Shown here: piece after piece, positions 39,162-52,835 of the stretch | Layout of the letters: each line of letters opens with the position of its first letter | Position numbering within the stretch: the stretch's first letter is position 1 | NCBI GenBank assembly: GCA_027186245.1 | Contig: CP114481.1 | Location: forward strand, 26,443,501 to 26,507,500 | Direction: 5' to 3' | Length of the DNA stretch: 64,000 nucleotides | From: Coriaria nepalensis | Taxonomy: Eukaryota; Streptophyta; Magnoliopsida; Cucurbitales; Coriariaceae | Notes under the pieces: generated by a model | Told to the model about the DNA's origin: nothing | The model's database searches: none | The model's input: the letters and a program-made list of their open reading frames with translations, nothing else | Program-made: the position numbers and the translations under genes

Positions 39162-40424
39162 CTAAAATAATGCATTGTTGTCGTCATTAAATTAATTGCA
39201 AGTTATGTAAGAAAATCATGTTTGAAAGGCGAAAATGGAATTCGTTCAACTTAATTTAGAATGATTTAATGACTGGATGAGACTCAATGTCATGACTTTA
39301 AGGCTAAGCAAATGCATTGTTGCCTTCAATAGATTAACTGCAAGTTATGCACGAAAGTGATGTTGAAAGGCCGACTTTCGTTCGAACCGATTTAGAATGA
39401 TTTAATGACTAAAAGAGACGCAATAATATGAATTTTAGGCTAAAAAAATACATAGTTGCCTTCAATAGATCAATTACAAGTTATTCATGAAAGTCGTGTC
39501 TTAAATGCAAAAATATAATTGGTTCGAAGTGCTTTGAAACAATTTAATGAAATGAAAATACTGAATGATATAATTTTTATGGCTAAAATAATGCATTGTT
39601 GTCGTCAATAAATTAATTGCATGTTATGTAAGAAAATCATGTTTGAAGGGCGAAAAAAAAATTCATTCGAATTAATTTAGTATGATTTATTCACTAGAAG
39701 AGACTCAGTGACATGACTTTAAGGCTAAACAAATGCATTGTTGCCTTCAATAGATCAACTGCAAGTTATGCACGAAAGTCATGTTTAAAGGCCGAATTTC
39801 TTTCCAAGTAATTTAGAATGATTTAATGACTAAAAGAGGCGCAATAATATGACTTTAAGGCTAAAAAAATGCATAGTTGCCTTCAATAGATCAATTACAA
39901 GTTATGCATGAAAGTCGTGTCTTAAATGCAAAAATAGAATTGGTTCGAAGTACTTTCAAACAATATAATGATATGAAAAGACTGAATGATATACTTTTTA
40001 AGGTTAAAATAATGCATTGTTGTCATCAATAAATTAATTGCAAGTTATTGAAGAAAATCATGTTTGAAAGGGGAAAATAGAATTCGTTCAACTTAATTTA
40101 GAATGATTTAATGACTGGATGAGACTCAATGACAAGACTTTAAGGCTAAACAAATGCATTGTTGCTTTCAATAGATTAACTGCAAGTTATGCACGAAAGT
40201 CATGTTTAAAGGCCGAATTTCGTTCGAAGCGATTTAGAATGATTTAATGACTAACAGAGACGCAATAATATGAATTTTAGGCTAAAAAAATGCATAGTTG
40301 CCTTCAATAGATCAATTACAAGTTATGCATGAAAGTCGTGTCTTAAATGCAAAAATAGAATTGGTTCGAAGTGCTTTGAAACAATTTAATGAAACGAAAC
40401 AACTGAATGATATACTTTTTAAGG
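39162..40424 (+). repeat. Dispersed 1.26-kb segment with an isolated A2, copy 1
   Basis: A starts 39162, 39583, 40004. The 39583 trimer carries an A2 monomer in an otherwise A1 region. Its neighbours share ggctaagcaaatg, gaaagtgatg, tataatttttatgg and aaggttaaaa with 50392-51572. The homologous trimers start 11230 bp apart. Confidence 0.82.
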
Positions 40425-43400
40425 CTAAAATAATACATTGTTGTCGTCAATAAATTAATTGCATGTTATGTAAGAAAATCATGTTTGAAGGGTGAAAATA
40501 GAATTCGTTCAACTTACTTTAGAATGATTTAATGACTGGATGAGACTCAATGACATGACTTTAAGGCTAAACAAATGCATTGTTGCCTTCAATAGATCAA
40601 CTGCAAGGTATGCACGAACGTCATGTTTAAAGGCCGAACTTCGTTCGAAGTAATTATGAATGATTTAATGACTAAAAGAGGCGCAATAATATGACTTTAA
40701 GGCTAAAAAAATGCACAGTTGCCTTCTATAGATCAATTACAAGTTATACATGAAAGTCGTGTCTTAAATGCAAAAATAGAATTGGTTCGAAGTGCTTTCA
40801 AACAATTTAATGAAATGAAAAGACTGAATGATATACTTTTTAAGGCTAAAATAATGCATTGTTGTCGTCAATAAATTAATTGCAAGTTATGTAAGAAAAT
40901 CATGTTTGAAGGGTGAAAATAGAATTCGTTCAACTTAATTTAGAATGAGTTAATGACTGGATGAGACTGAGTGACATTACTTTAAGGCTAAACAAATGCA
41001 TTGTTGCCTTCAATAGATCAACTGCAAGTTATGCACCAAAGTCATGTTTAAAGGCCGAATTTCGTTCGAAGCGATTTAGAATGATTTAATGACTAAAAGA
41101 GACGCAATAATATGAATTTTTGGCTAAAAAAATGCATAGTTGCCTTCAATAGATCAATTGCAAGTTATGCATGAAAGTCGTGTCTTAAATGCAAAAATAG
41201 AATTCGTTCGAAGTGCTTTCAAACAATTTAACGAAATGAAAAGACTGAATGATATACTTTTTAAGGCTAAAATAATGCATTGTTGTCGTCAATAAAGTAA
41301 TTGCAAGTTATGTAAGAAAATCATGTTTGAAAGGCAAAAATAGAATTCGTTCAACTTAATTTAGAATGATTTAATGACTGGATGAGACTCAATGTCATGA
41401 CTTTAAGGCTAAACAAATGCATTGTTGCCTTCAATAGATCAACTGCAAGTTATGCACCAAAGTCATGTTTAAAGGCCGAATTTCGTTCGAAGCGATTTAG
41501 AATGATTTAATGACTAAAAGAGACGCAATAATATGAATTTTAGGCTAAAAAAATGCATAGTTGCCCTCAATAGATCAATTACAAGTTATGCATGAAAGTC
41601 GTGTCTTAAATGCAAAAATAGAATTGGTTCGAAGTGCTTTCAAACAATTTAATGAAATGAAAAGACAGAATGATATACTTTTTAAGGCTAAAATAATGCA
41701 TTGTTGTCGTCAATAAAGTAATTGCAAGTTATGTAAGAAAATCATGTTTGAAAGGCGAAAATAGAATTCGTTCTACTTAATTTAGAATGATTTAATGACT
41801 GGATGAGACTCAATGTCATGACTTTAAGGCTAAACAAATGCATTGTTGCCTTCAATAGATCAACTGCAAGTTATGCACGAACGTCATGTTTAAAGGCCGA
41901 ACTTCGTTCGAAGTAATTAAGAATGATTTAATGACTAAAAGAGGTGCTATAATATGACTTTAAGGCTAAAAAAATGCATAGTTGCCTTCAATAGATCAAT
42001 TACAAGTTATGCATGAAAGTCGTGTCTTAAATACAAAAATAGAAGTGGTTTGAAGTGCTTTCAAATAATTTAATGATATGGAAAGACTCAATGATATACT
42101 TTTTAAGGCTAAAATAATGCATTGTTGTCGTCAATAAATTAATTGCAAGTTATGTAAGAAAATCATGTTTGAAAGGCGAAAATAGAATTCGTTCTACTTA
42201 ATTTAGAATGATTTAATGACTGGATGAGACTCAATGTCATGACTTTAAGGCTAAACAAATGCATTGTTGCCTTCAATAGATCAACTGCAAGTTATGCACG
42301 AACGTCATGTTTAAAGGCCGAACTTCGTTCGAAGTAATTAAGAATGATTTAATGACTAAAAGAGGTGCAATAATATGACTTTAAGGCTAAAAAAATGCAT
42401 AGTTGCCTTCAATAGATCAATTACAAGTTATGCATGAAAGTCGTGTCTTAAATACAAAAATAGAAGTGGTTTGAAGTGCTTTCAAATAATTTAATGATAT
42501 AGAAAGACTCAAAGATATACTTTTTAAGGCTAAAATAATGCATTGTTGTCGTCAATAAATTAATTGCAAGTTATGTAAGAAAATCATGTTTGAAGGGTGA
42601 AAATAGAATTCGTTCAACTTAATTTAGAATGAGTTAATGACTGGATGAGACTGAGTGACATTACTTTAAGGCTAAACAAATGCATTGTTGCCTTCAATAG
42701 ATCAACTGCAAGTTATGCACGAACGTCATGTTTAAAGGCCGAATTTCTTTCGAAGTAATTTAGAATGATTTAATGACTAAAAGAGGCGCAATAATATGAC
42801 TTTAAGGCTAAAAAAATGCATAGTTGCCTTCAATAGATGAATTACAAGTTATGCATGAAAGTCGTGTCTTAAATGCAAAAATAGAATTGGTTCGAAGTAC
42901 TTTCAAACAATTTAATGATATGAAAAGACTGAATGATATACTTTTTAAGGTTAAAATAATGCATTGTTGTCGTCAATAAATTAATTGCAAGTTATGTAAG
43001 AAAATCATGTTTGAAAGGCGAAAATAGAATTCGTTCAACTTAATTTAGAATGATTTAATGACTGGATGAGACTCAATGACAAGACTTTAAGGCTAAAAAA
43101 ATGCATTGTTGCCTTCAATAGATCAACTGCAAGTTATGCACCAAAGTCATGTTTAAAGGCCGAATTTCGTTCGAAGCGATTTAGAATGATTTAATGACTA
43201 AAAGAGACGCAATAATATGAATTTTAGGCTAAAAAAATGCATAGTTGCCCTCAATAGATCAATTACAAGTTATTCATGAAAGTCGTGTCTTAAATGCAAA
43301 AAGAGAATTGGTTCGAAGTACTTTCAAACAATTTAATGATATGAAAAGACTGAATGATATACTTTTTAAGGTTAAAATAATGCATTGTTGTCGTCAATAA

Positions 43401-45054
43401 ATTAATTGCAAGTTATGTAAGAAAATCCTGTTTGAGAGGCGAAAATAGAATTCGTTCAACTTAATTTAGAATGATTTAATGACTGGATGAGACTCAATGA
43501 CAATACTTTAAGGCTAAACAAATGCATTGTTGCCTTCAATAGATCAACTGCAAGTTATGCACCAAAGTCATGTTTAAAGGCCGAATTTCGTTCGAAGAAA
43601 TTTAGAATGATTTAATGACTAAAAGAGACGCAATAATACGAATTTTAGGCTAAAAAAATGCATAGTTGCCTTGAATAGATCAATTACAAGTTATGCATGA
43701 AAGTCGTGTCTTAAATGCAAAAATAGAATTGGTTCGAAGTACTTTCAAACAATTTAATGATATGAAAAGACTGAATGATATACTTTTTAAGGTTAAAATA
43801 ATGCATTGTTGTCGTCAATAAATTAATTGCAAGTTATGTAAGAAAATCATGTTTGAAAGGCGAAAATAGAATTCGTTCAACTTAATTTAGAATGATTTAA
43901 TGACTGGATGAGACTCAATGACAAGACTTTAAGGCTAAACAAATGCATTGTTGCTTTCAATAGATTAACTGCAAGTTATGCACGAAAGTCATGTTTAAAG
44001 GCCGAATTTCGTTCGAAGCGATTTAGAATGATTTAATGACTAACAGAGCCGCAATAATATGAATTTTAGGCTAAAAAAATGCATAGTTGCCTTCAATAGA
44101 TCAATTACAAGTTATGCATGAAAGTCGTGTCTTAAATGCAAAAATAGAATTGGTTCGAAGTGCTTTGAAACAATTTAATGAAACGAAACAACTGAATGAT
44201 ATACTTTTTAAGGCTAAAACAATACATTGTTGTCGTCAATAAATTAATTGCATGTTATGTAAGAAAATCATGTTTGAAGGGTGAAAATAGAATTCGTTCA
44301 ACTTACTTTAGAATGATTTAATGACTGGATGAGACTCAATGAAATGACTTTAAGGCTAAACAAATGCATTGTTGCCTTCAATAGATACTTGCAAGTTATG
44401 CACGAACGTCATGTTTAAAGGCCGAACTTCGTTCGAAGTAATTATGAATGATTTAATGACTAAAAGAGGCGCAATAATATGACTTTAAGGCTAAAAAAAT
44501 GCACAGTTGCCTTCTATAGATCAATTACAAGTTATACATGAAAGTCGTGTCTTAAATGCAAAAATAGAATTGGTTCGAAGTGCTTTGAAACAATTTAATG
44601 AAATGAAAAGACAGAATGATATACTTTTTAAGGCTAAAATAATGCATTGTTGTCGTCAATAAAGTAATTGCAAGTTATGTAAGAAAATCATGTTTGAAAG
44701 GCGAAAATAGAATTCGTTCAACTTAATTTAGAATGATTTAATGACTGGATGAGACTCAATGTCATGACTTTAAGGCTAAACAAATGCATTGTTGCCTTCA
44801 ATAGATCAACTGCAAGTTATGCACGAAAGTCATGTTTAAAGTCCGAATTTCGTTCGAAGCGATTTAGAATGATTTAATGACTAAAAGAGACGCAATAATA
44901 TGAATTTTTGGCTAAAAAAATGCATAGTTGCCTTCAATAGATCAATTACAAGTTATGCATGAAAGTCGTGTCTTAAATACTAAAATAGAAGTGGTTTGAA
45001 GTGCTTTCAAACAATTTAATGATATGAAAAGACTGAATGATATACTTTTTAAGG
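40425..45054 (+). repeat. Array segment IX: diverged A1 trimers
   Basis: A starts 40425, 40846, 41267, 41688, 42109, 42530, 42951, 43372, 43793, 44214, 44634. The pair at 40004/40425 recurs at 43793/44214 (offset 3789 bp, nine trimers; shared gaaacgaaacaactg, aattatgaatg, atgcacagttgcc and ttatacatg). The later copy lost one base (gatacttgc). B monomers with ctaaaaaaatgcattg, a C-like head, begin in this stretch near 43091. Confidence 0.85.
41688..42529 (+). repeat. Single-trimer tandem duplication (2 x 421 bp)
   Basis: The trimers at 41688 and 42109 share gttctacttaattt, gaacgtcatg, an unusual gaggtgc (for gaggcgc) and agaagtggtttgaagtg. They differ at gtgctataat against gtgcaataat, aaagtaattg against aaattaattg, and a few other bases. 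This is the shortest clear local duplication in the window. Confidence 0.8.
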
Positions 45055-48000
45055 CTAAAATAATGCATTGTTGTCGTCAATAAATTAATTGCAAGTTATG
45101 TAAGAAAATCATGTTTGAAAGGCGAAAATAGAATTCGTTCAACTTAATTTAGAATGATTTAATGACTGGATGAGACTCAATGACAAGACTTTAAGGCTAA
45201 AAAAATGCATTGTTGCCTTCAATAGATCAACTGCAAGTTATGCACCAAAGTCATGTTTAAAGGCCAAATTTCGTTCGAAGCGATTTAGAATGATTTAATG
45301 ACTAAAAGAGACGCAATAATATGAATTTTAGGCTAAAAAAATGCATAGTTGCCTTCAATAGATCAATTACAAGTTATGCATGAAAGTCGTGTCTTAAATG
45401 CAAAAATAGAATTGGTTCGAAGTGCTTTCAAACAATTTAATGAAATGAAAAGACTGAATGATATACTTTTTAAGGCTAAAATAATGCATTGTTGTCGTCA
45501 ATAAAGTAATTGCAAGTTATGTAAGAAAATCATGTTTGAAAGGCGAAAATAGAATTCGTTCTACTTAATTTAGAATGATTTAATGACTGGATGAGACTCA
45601 ATGTCATGACTTTAAGGCTAAACAAATGCATTGTTGCCTTCAATAGATCAACTGCAAGTTATGCACGAAAGTCATGTTTAAAGGCCGAATTTCGTTCGAA
45701 GCGATTTAGAATGATTTAATGACTAAAAGAGACGCAATAATATGAATTTTTGGCTAAAAAAATGCATAGTTGCCTTCAATAGATCAATTACAAGTTATGC
45801 ATGAAAGTCGTGTCTTAAATACAAAAATAGAATTGGTTCGAAGTGCTTTCAAACAATTTAATGATATGAAAAGACTGAATGATATACTTCTTAAGGCTAA
45901 AATAATGCATTGTTGTCGTCAATAAAGTAATTGCAAGTTATGTAAGAAAATCATGTTTGAAAGGCGAAAATAGAATTCGTTCAACTTAATTTAGAATGAT
46001 TTAATGACTGGATGAGACTCAATGTCATGACTTTAAGGCTAAACAAATGCATTGTTGCCTTCAATAGATCAACTGCAAGTTATGCACGAAAGTCATGTTT
46101 AAAGGCCGAATTTCGTACGAAGCGATTTAGAATGATTTAATGACTAAAAGAGACGCAATAATATGAATTTTTGGCTAAAAAAATGCATAGTTGCCTTCAA
46201 TAGATCAATTACAAGTTATGCACGAAAGTCGTGTCTTAAATACAAAAATAGAATTGGTTCGAAGTGCTTTCAAACAATTTAATGATATGAAAAGACTGAA
46301 TGATATACTTTTTAAGGCTAAAATAATGCATTGTTGTCGTCAATAAATTAATTGCAAGTTATGTAAGAAAATCATGTTTGAAAGGCGAAAATAGAATTCG
46401 TTCAACTTAATTTAGAATGATTTAATGACTGGATGAGACTCAATGACAAGACTTTAAGGCTAAAAAAATGCATTGTTGCCTTCAATAGATCAACTGCAAG
46501 TTATGCACCAAAGTCATGTTTAAAGGCCGAATTTCGTTCGAAGCGATTTAGAATGATTTAATGACTAAAAGAGACGCAATAATATGAATTTTTGGCTAAA
46601 AAAATGCATAGTTGCCTTCAATAGATCAATTACAAGTTATGCATGAAAGTCGTGTCTTAAATGCAAAAATAGAATTGGTTCGAAGTGCTTTCAAACAATT
46701 TAATGAAATGAAAAGACTGAATGATATACTTTTTAAGGCTAAAATAATGCATTGTTGTCGTCAATAAAGTAATTGCAAGTTATGTAAGAAAATCATGTTT
46801 GAAAGGCGAAAATAGAATTAGTTCAACTTAATTTAGAATGATTTAATGACTGGATGAGACTCAATGTCATGACTTTAAGGCTAAACAAATGCATTGTTGC
46901 CTTCAATAGATCAACTGCAAGTTATGCACGAAAGTCATGTTTAAAGTCCGAATTTCGTTCGAAGCGATTTAGAATGATTTAATGACTAAAAGAGACGCAA
47001 TAATATGAATTTTTGGCTAAAAAAATGCATAGTTGACTTCAATAGATCAATTACAAGTTATGCATGAAAGTCGTGTCTTAAATACAAAAGTAGAATTGGT
47101 TCGAAGTGCTTTCAAACAATTTAATGATATGAAAAGACTGAATGATATACTTTTTAAGGCTAAAATAATGCATTGTTGTCGTCAATAAATTAATTGCAAG
47201 TTATGTAAGAAAATCATGTTTGAAAGGCGAAAATAGAATTCGTTCAACTTAATTTAAAATGATTTAATGACTGGATGAGACTCAATGACAAGACTTTAAG
47301 GCTAAACAAATCCATTGTTGCCTTCAATAGATCAACTGCAAGTTATGCACCAAAGTCATGTTTAAAGGCCGAATTTCGTTCGAAGCGATTTAGAATGATT
47401 TAATGACTAAAAGAGACGCAATAATATGAATTTTAGGCTAAAAAAATGCATAGTTGCCTTCAATAGATCAATTGCAAGTTTTGCATGAAAGTCGTGTCTT
47501 AAATGCAAAAATAGAATTCGTTCGAAGTGCTTTCAAACAATTTAATGCAATGAAAAGACTGAATGATATACTTTTTATGGCTAAAATAATGCATTGTTGT
47601 CGTCAATAAAGTAATTGCAAGTTATGTAAGAAAATCATGTTTGAAAGGCGAAAATAGAATTCGTTCTACTTAATTTAGAATGATTTAATGACTGGATGAG
47701 ACTCAATGTCATGACTTTAAGGCTAAACAAATGCATTGTTGCCTTCAATAAATCAACTGCAAGTTATGCACGAACGTCATGTTTAAAGGCCGAACTTCGT
47801 TCGAAGTAATTAAGAATTATTTAAAGACTAAAAGAGGCGCAATAATATGAATTTAAGGCTAAAAAAATGCATAGTTGCCTTCAATAGATCAATTACAAGT
47901 TAGGCATGAAAGTCGTGTCTTAAATGCAAAAATAGAATTGGTTCGAAGTGCTTTCAAACAATTTAATGAAATGAAAAGACTGAATGATATACTTTTTAAG

Positions 48001-50391
48001 GCTAAAATAATGCATTGTTGTCGTCAATAAAGTAATTGCAAGTTATGTAAGAAAATCATGTTTGAGAGGCGAAAATAGAATTCGTTCTACTTAATTTAGA
48101 ATGATTTAATGACTGGATGAGACTCAATGTCATGACTTTAAGGCTAAACAAATGCATTGTTGCCTTCAATAGATCAACTGCAAGTTATGCACGAAAGTCA
48201 TGTTTAAAGGCCGAATTTCGTTCGAAGCGATTTAGAATGATTTATGACTAAAAGAGACGCAATAATATGAATTTTTGGCTAAAAAAATGCATAGTTGCCT
48301 TCAATAGATCAATTACAAGTTCTGCATGAAAGTCGTGTCTTAAATACAAAAATAGAAGTGGTTTGAAGTGCTTTCAAATAATTTAATGATATGAAAAGAC
48401 TGAATGATATACTTTTTAAGGCTAAAATAATGCATTGTTGTCGTCAATAAATTAATTGCAAGTTATGTAAGAAAATCATGTTTGAAGTGTGAAAATAGAA
48501 TTCGTTCAACTTAATTTAGAATGAGTTAATGACTGGATGAGACTCAATGACATTACTTTAAGGCTAAACAAATGCATTGTTGCCTTCTAAAGATTAACTA
48601 CAAGTTATGCATGAAAGTCGTGTCTTAAATACAAAAATAGAATTGGTTCGAAGTGCTTTCAAACAATTTAATGATATGAAAAGACTGAATGATATACTTT
48701 TTAAGGCTAAAATAATGCATTGTTGTCGTCAATAAATTAATTGCAAGTTATGTAAGAAAATCATGTTTGAAAGGCGAAAATAGAATTCGTTCAACTTAAT
48801 TTAGAATGATTTAATGACTGGATGAGACTCAATGACAAGACTTTAAGGCTAAAAAAATGCATTGTTGCCTTCAATAGATCAACTGCAAGTTATGCACGAA
48901 AGTCATGTTTAAAGGCCGAATTTCGTTCGAAGCGATTTAGAATGATTTAATGACTAAAAGAGACGCAATAATATGAATTTTAGGCTAAAAAAATGCATAG
49001 TTGCCTTCAATAGATCAATTACAAGTTATGCATGAAAGTCGTGTCTTAAATGCAAAAATAGAATTGGTTCGAAGTGCTTTCAAACAATTTAATGAAATGA
49101 AAAGACTGAAGGATATACTTTTTAAGGCTAAAATAATGCATTGTTGTCGTCAATAAATTAATTGCATGTTATGTAAGAAAATCATGTTTGAAAGGCGAAA
49201 GTAGAATTCGTTCAACTTACTTTAGAATGATTTAATGACTGGATGAGACTTAATGACATGACTTTAAGGCTAAACAAATGCATTGTTGCCTTCAATAGAT
49301 CAACTGGAAGTTATGCACGAACGTCATGTTTAAAGGCCGAACTTCGTTCGAAGTAATTAAGAATGATTTAATGACTAAAAGAGGCGCAAAATATGACTTT
49401 AAGGCTAAAAAAATGCATAGTTGCCTTCGATTGATCAATTACAAGTTATGCATGAAAGTTGTGTCTTAAATGCAAAAATATAATTGGTTCGAAGTGCTTT
49501 CAGACAATTTAATGAAATGAAAAGACAGAATGATATAACTTTTTAAGGCTAAAATAATGCATTGTTGTCGTCAATAAATTAATTGCAAGTTATGTAAGAA
49601 AATCATGTTTGAAAGGCGAAAATAGAATTCGTTCAACTTAATTTAGAATGATTTAATGACTGGATGAGACTCAATGTCATGACTTTAAGGCTAAGCATAT
49701 GCATTGTTGCCTTCAATAGATTAACTGCAAGTTATGCACGAAAGTGATGTTTAAAGGCCGACTTTCGTTCGAACCGATTTAGATTGATTTAATGACTAAA
49801 AGAGACGCAATAATATGAATTTTAGGCTAAAAAAATGCATAGTTGCCTTCAATAGATCAATTACAAGTTATTCATGAAAGTCGTGTTTTAAATGCAAAAA
49901 TATAATTGGTTCGAAGTGCTTTGAAACAATTTAATGAAATGAAAATACTAAATGATATAATTTTTATGGCTAAAATAATGCATTGTTGTCGTCAATAAAT
50001 TAATTGCAAGTTGTGTAAGAAAATCATGTTTGAAAGGCGAAAATAGAATTCGTTCAACTTAATTTAGAATGATTGAATGACTGGATGAGACTCAATGACA
50101 TGACTTTAAGGCTAAACAAATGCATTGTTGCCTTCAATAGATCAACTGGAAGTTATGCACGAACGTCACGTTTAAAGGCCGAACTTCGTTCGAAGTAAAT
50201 AAGAATGATTTAATGACTAAAAGAGGCGCAATAATATGACTTTAAGGCTAAAAAAATGCATAGTTGCCTTCTATTGATCAATTACAAGTTATGCATCAAA
50301 ATTGTGTCTTAAATGCAAAAATATAATTGGTTCGAAGTGCTTTCAAACAATTTAATGAAATGAAAAGACAGAATGATATACCTTTTTAAGG
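45055..50391 (+). repeat. Array segment X: A1 trimers with aataaagtaattg variant
   Basis: A starts 45055, 45476, 45897, 46318, 46739, 47160, 47581, 48002, 48422, 48707, 49128, 49549, 49970. Many A monomers here have aataaagtaattg in place of aataaattaattg, a variant confined to about 31.3-48.1 kb. The 45055 and 46318 trimers share the B head ctaaaaaaatgcattg and lie 1263 bp (three trimers) apart. One-base losses occur, such as gatttatgact near 48241. The 48422 unit is shortened by the B/C hybrid. Confidence 0.86.
48564..48706 (+). repeat. B/C hybrid monomer
   Basis: It begins as B (ctaaacaaatgcattgttgc, cttctaaagattaact) and switches to C (acaagttatgcatgaaag and onward) at about 48598-48600, inside aact/acaag. 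The unit from A at 48422 to A at 48707 is 285 bp, one 136-bp monomer short. As with the A/B hybrid, this fits a homologous crossover between neighbouring monomer types. Confidence 0.92.
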
Positions 50392-51572
50392 CTAAAATAA
50401 TGCATTGTTGTCGTCAATAAATTAATTGCAAGTTATGTAAGAAAATCATGTTTGAAAGGCGAAAATAGAATTCGTTCAACTTAATTTTGAATGATTTAAT
50501 GACTGGATGAGACTCAATGTCATGACTTTAAGGCTAAGCAAATGCACTGTTGCCTTCAATAGATTAACTGCAAGTTATGCACGAAAGTGATGTTTAAAGG
50601 CCGACTTTCGTTCGAAGCGATTTAGAATGATTTAATGACTAAAAGAGACGCAATAATATGAATTTTAGGCTAAAAAAATGCATAGTTGCCTACAATAGAT
50701 CAATTACAAGTTATTCATGAAAGTCGTGTCTTAAATGCAAAAATATAATTGGTTCGAAGTGCTTTGAAACAATTTAATGAAATGAAAATACTGAATGATA
50801 TAATTTTTATGGCTAAAATAATGCATTGTTGTCGTCAATAAATTAATTGCATGTTATGTAAGAAAATCATGTTTGAAGGGCGAAAAAAAAATTCATTCGA
50901 ATTAATTTAGTATGATTTATTCACTAGAAGAGACTCAGTGACATGACTTTAAGGCTAAACAAATGCATTGTTGCCTTCAATAGATCAACTGCAAGTTATG
51001 CACGAAAGTCATGTTGAAAGGCCGAATTTCTTTCGAAGTAATTTAGAATGTATGCATGAAAGTCGTGTCTTAAATGCAAAAATAGAATTGGTTCGAAGTA
51101 CTTTCAAACAATTTAATGATATGAACAGACTGAATGATATACTTTTTAAGGTTAAAATAATGCATTGTTGTCGTCAATAAATTAATTGCAAGTTATGTAA
51201 GAAAATCATGTTTGAAAGGCGAAAATAGAATTCGTTCAACTTAATTTAGAATGATTTAATGACTGGATGAGACTCAATGTCATGACTTTAAGGCTAAACA
51301 AATGCATTGTTGCCTTCAATAGATCAACTGCATGTTATGCACGAAAGTTATGTTTAAAGGCCGAATTTCGTTCGAAGCGATTTAGAATGATTTAATGACT
51401 AAAAGAGACGCAATAATATGACTTTAAGGCTAAAAAAATGCATAGTTGCCTTCAATAGATGAATTACAAGTTATGCATGAAAGTCGTGTCTTAAATGCAA
51501 AAATAGAATTGGTTCGAAGTGCTTCCAAACAATTTAATGAAATGAAAAGACAGAATGATATACTTTTTAAGG
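50392..51572 (+). repeat. Dispersed segment with an isolated A2, copy 2, carrying a deletion
   Basis: A starts 50392, 50813, 51152. It is homologous to 39162-40424 with the same markers and the same isolated A2. The middle unit is only 339 bp against 421 bp in the other copy, because 82 bp are missing at 51050/51051. Also atgtttaaag reads atgttgaaag at 51011-51020. Confidence 0.85.
51050..51051. other. Junction of an 82-bp deletion across the B/C border
   Basis: Sequence runs directly from atttagaatg of B into tatgcatgaa of C. Compared with the homologous trimer at 39583, 82 bp are absent: the last 40 bp of B and the first 42 bp of C. The flanks share no evident microhomology and are not at equivalent monomer positions, so end joining or slippage is more likely than homologous exchange. 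Confidence 0.9.
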
Positions 51573-52835
51573 CTAAAATAATGCATTGTTGTCGTCAATA
51601 AATTAATTGCAAGTTATGTAAGAAAATCATGTTTGAAAGGCGAAAATAGAATTCGTTCAACTTAATTTAGAATGATTTAATGACTGGATGAGACTCAATG
51701 ACAAGACTTTAAGGCTAAACAAATGCATTGTTGCCTTCAATAGATTAACTGTAAGTTATGCACGAAAGTCATGTTTAAAGGCCGACTTTCGTTCGAAGCG
51801 ATTTAGAATGATTTAATGACTAAAAGAGACGCAATAATATGAATTTTAGGCTAAAAATATGCATAGTTGCCTTCAATAGATCAATTACAAGTTATGCATG
51901 AAAGTCGTGTCTTAAATGCAAAAATAGAATTGGTTCGAAGTGCTTCCAAACAATTTAATGAAATGAAAAGGCTGAATGATATACTTTTTAAGGCTAAAAT
52001 AATGCATTGTTGTCGTCAATAAATTAATTGCAAGTTATGTAAGAAAATCATGTTTGAAAGGCGAAAATAGAATTCGTTCAACTTAATTTAGAATGATTTA
52101 ATGACTGGATGAGACTCAATGTCATGACTTTAAGGCTAAACAAATGCATTGTTGCCTTCAATAGATCAACTGCATGTTATGCACGAAAGTTATGTTTAAA
52201 GGCCGAATTTCGTTCGAAGCGATTTAGAATGATTTAATGACTAAAAGAGACGCAATAATATGACTTTAAGGCTAAAAAAATGCATAGTTGCCTTCTATAG
52301 ATCAATTACAAGTTATGCATGAAAGTCGTGTCTTAAATGCAAAAATAGAATTGGTTCGAAGTGCTTTCAAACAATTTAATGAAATGAAAAGACTCAATGA
52401 TATACTTTTTAAGGCTAAAATAATGCATTGTTGTCGTCAATAAATTAATTGCAAGTTATGTAAGAAAATCATGTTTGAAAGGCGAAAATAGAATTCGTTC
52501 AACTTAATTTAGAATGATTTAATGACTGGATGAGACTCAATGACAAGACTTTAAGGCTAAACAAATGCATTGTTGCCTTCAATAGATTAACTGTAAGTTA
52601 TGCACGAAAGTCATGTTTAAAGGCCGACTTTCGTTCGAAGCGATTTAGAATGATTTATTGACTAAAAGAGACGCAATAATATGAATCTTAGGCTAAAAAT
52701 ATGCATAGTTGCCTTCAATAGATCAATTACAAGTTATGCATGAAAGTCGTGTCTTAAATGCAAAAATAGAATTGGTTCGAAGTGCTTCCAAACAATTTAA
52801 TGAAATGAAAAGACTGAATGATATACTTTTTAAGG
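51152..52835 (+). repeat. 842-bp two-trimer duplication
   Basis: A starts 51152, 51573, 51994, 52415. The first and third trimers share gcatgttatgcacg with gaaagttatg; the second and fourth share ttaactgtaag, gccgactttc and aaaaatatgc. The copies differ in their C monomers (ttcaatagatg against ttctatagatc), so the duplication is older than the 1683-bp one further right, or has been partly overwritten. Confidence 0.8.

Noticed and set aside
50968..51180. 70-codon open frame on the plus strand
   Set aside because: It starts at TTG with no ATG, lies wholly in satellite sequence, and exists only because of an 82-bp deletion and one substitution that removed stops. No homologous unit is open.
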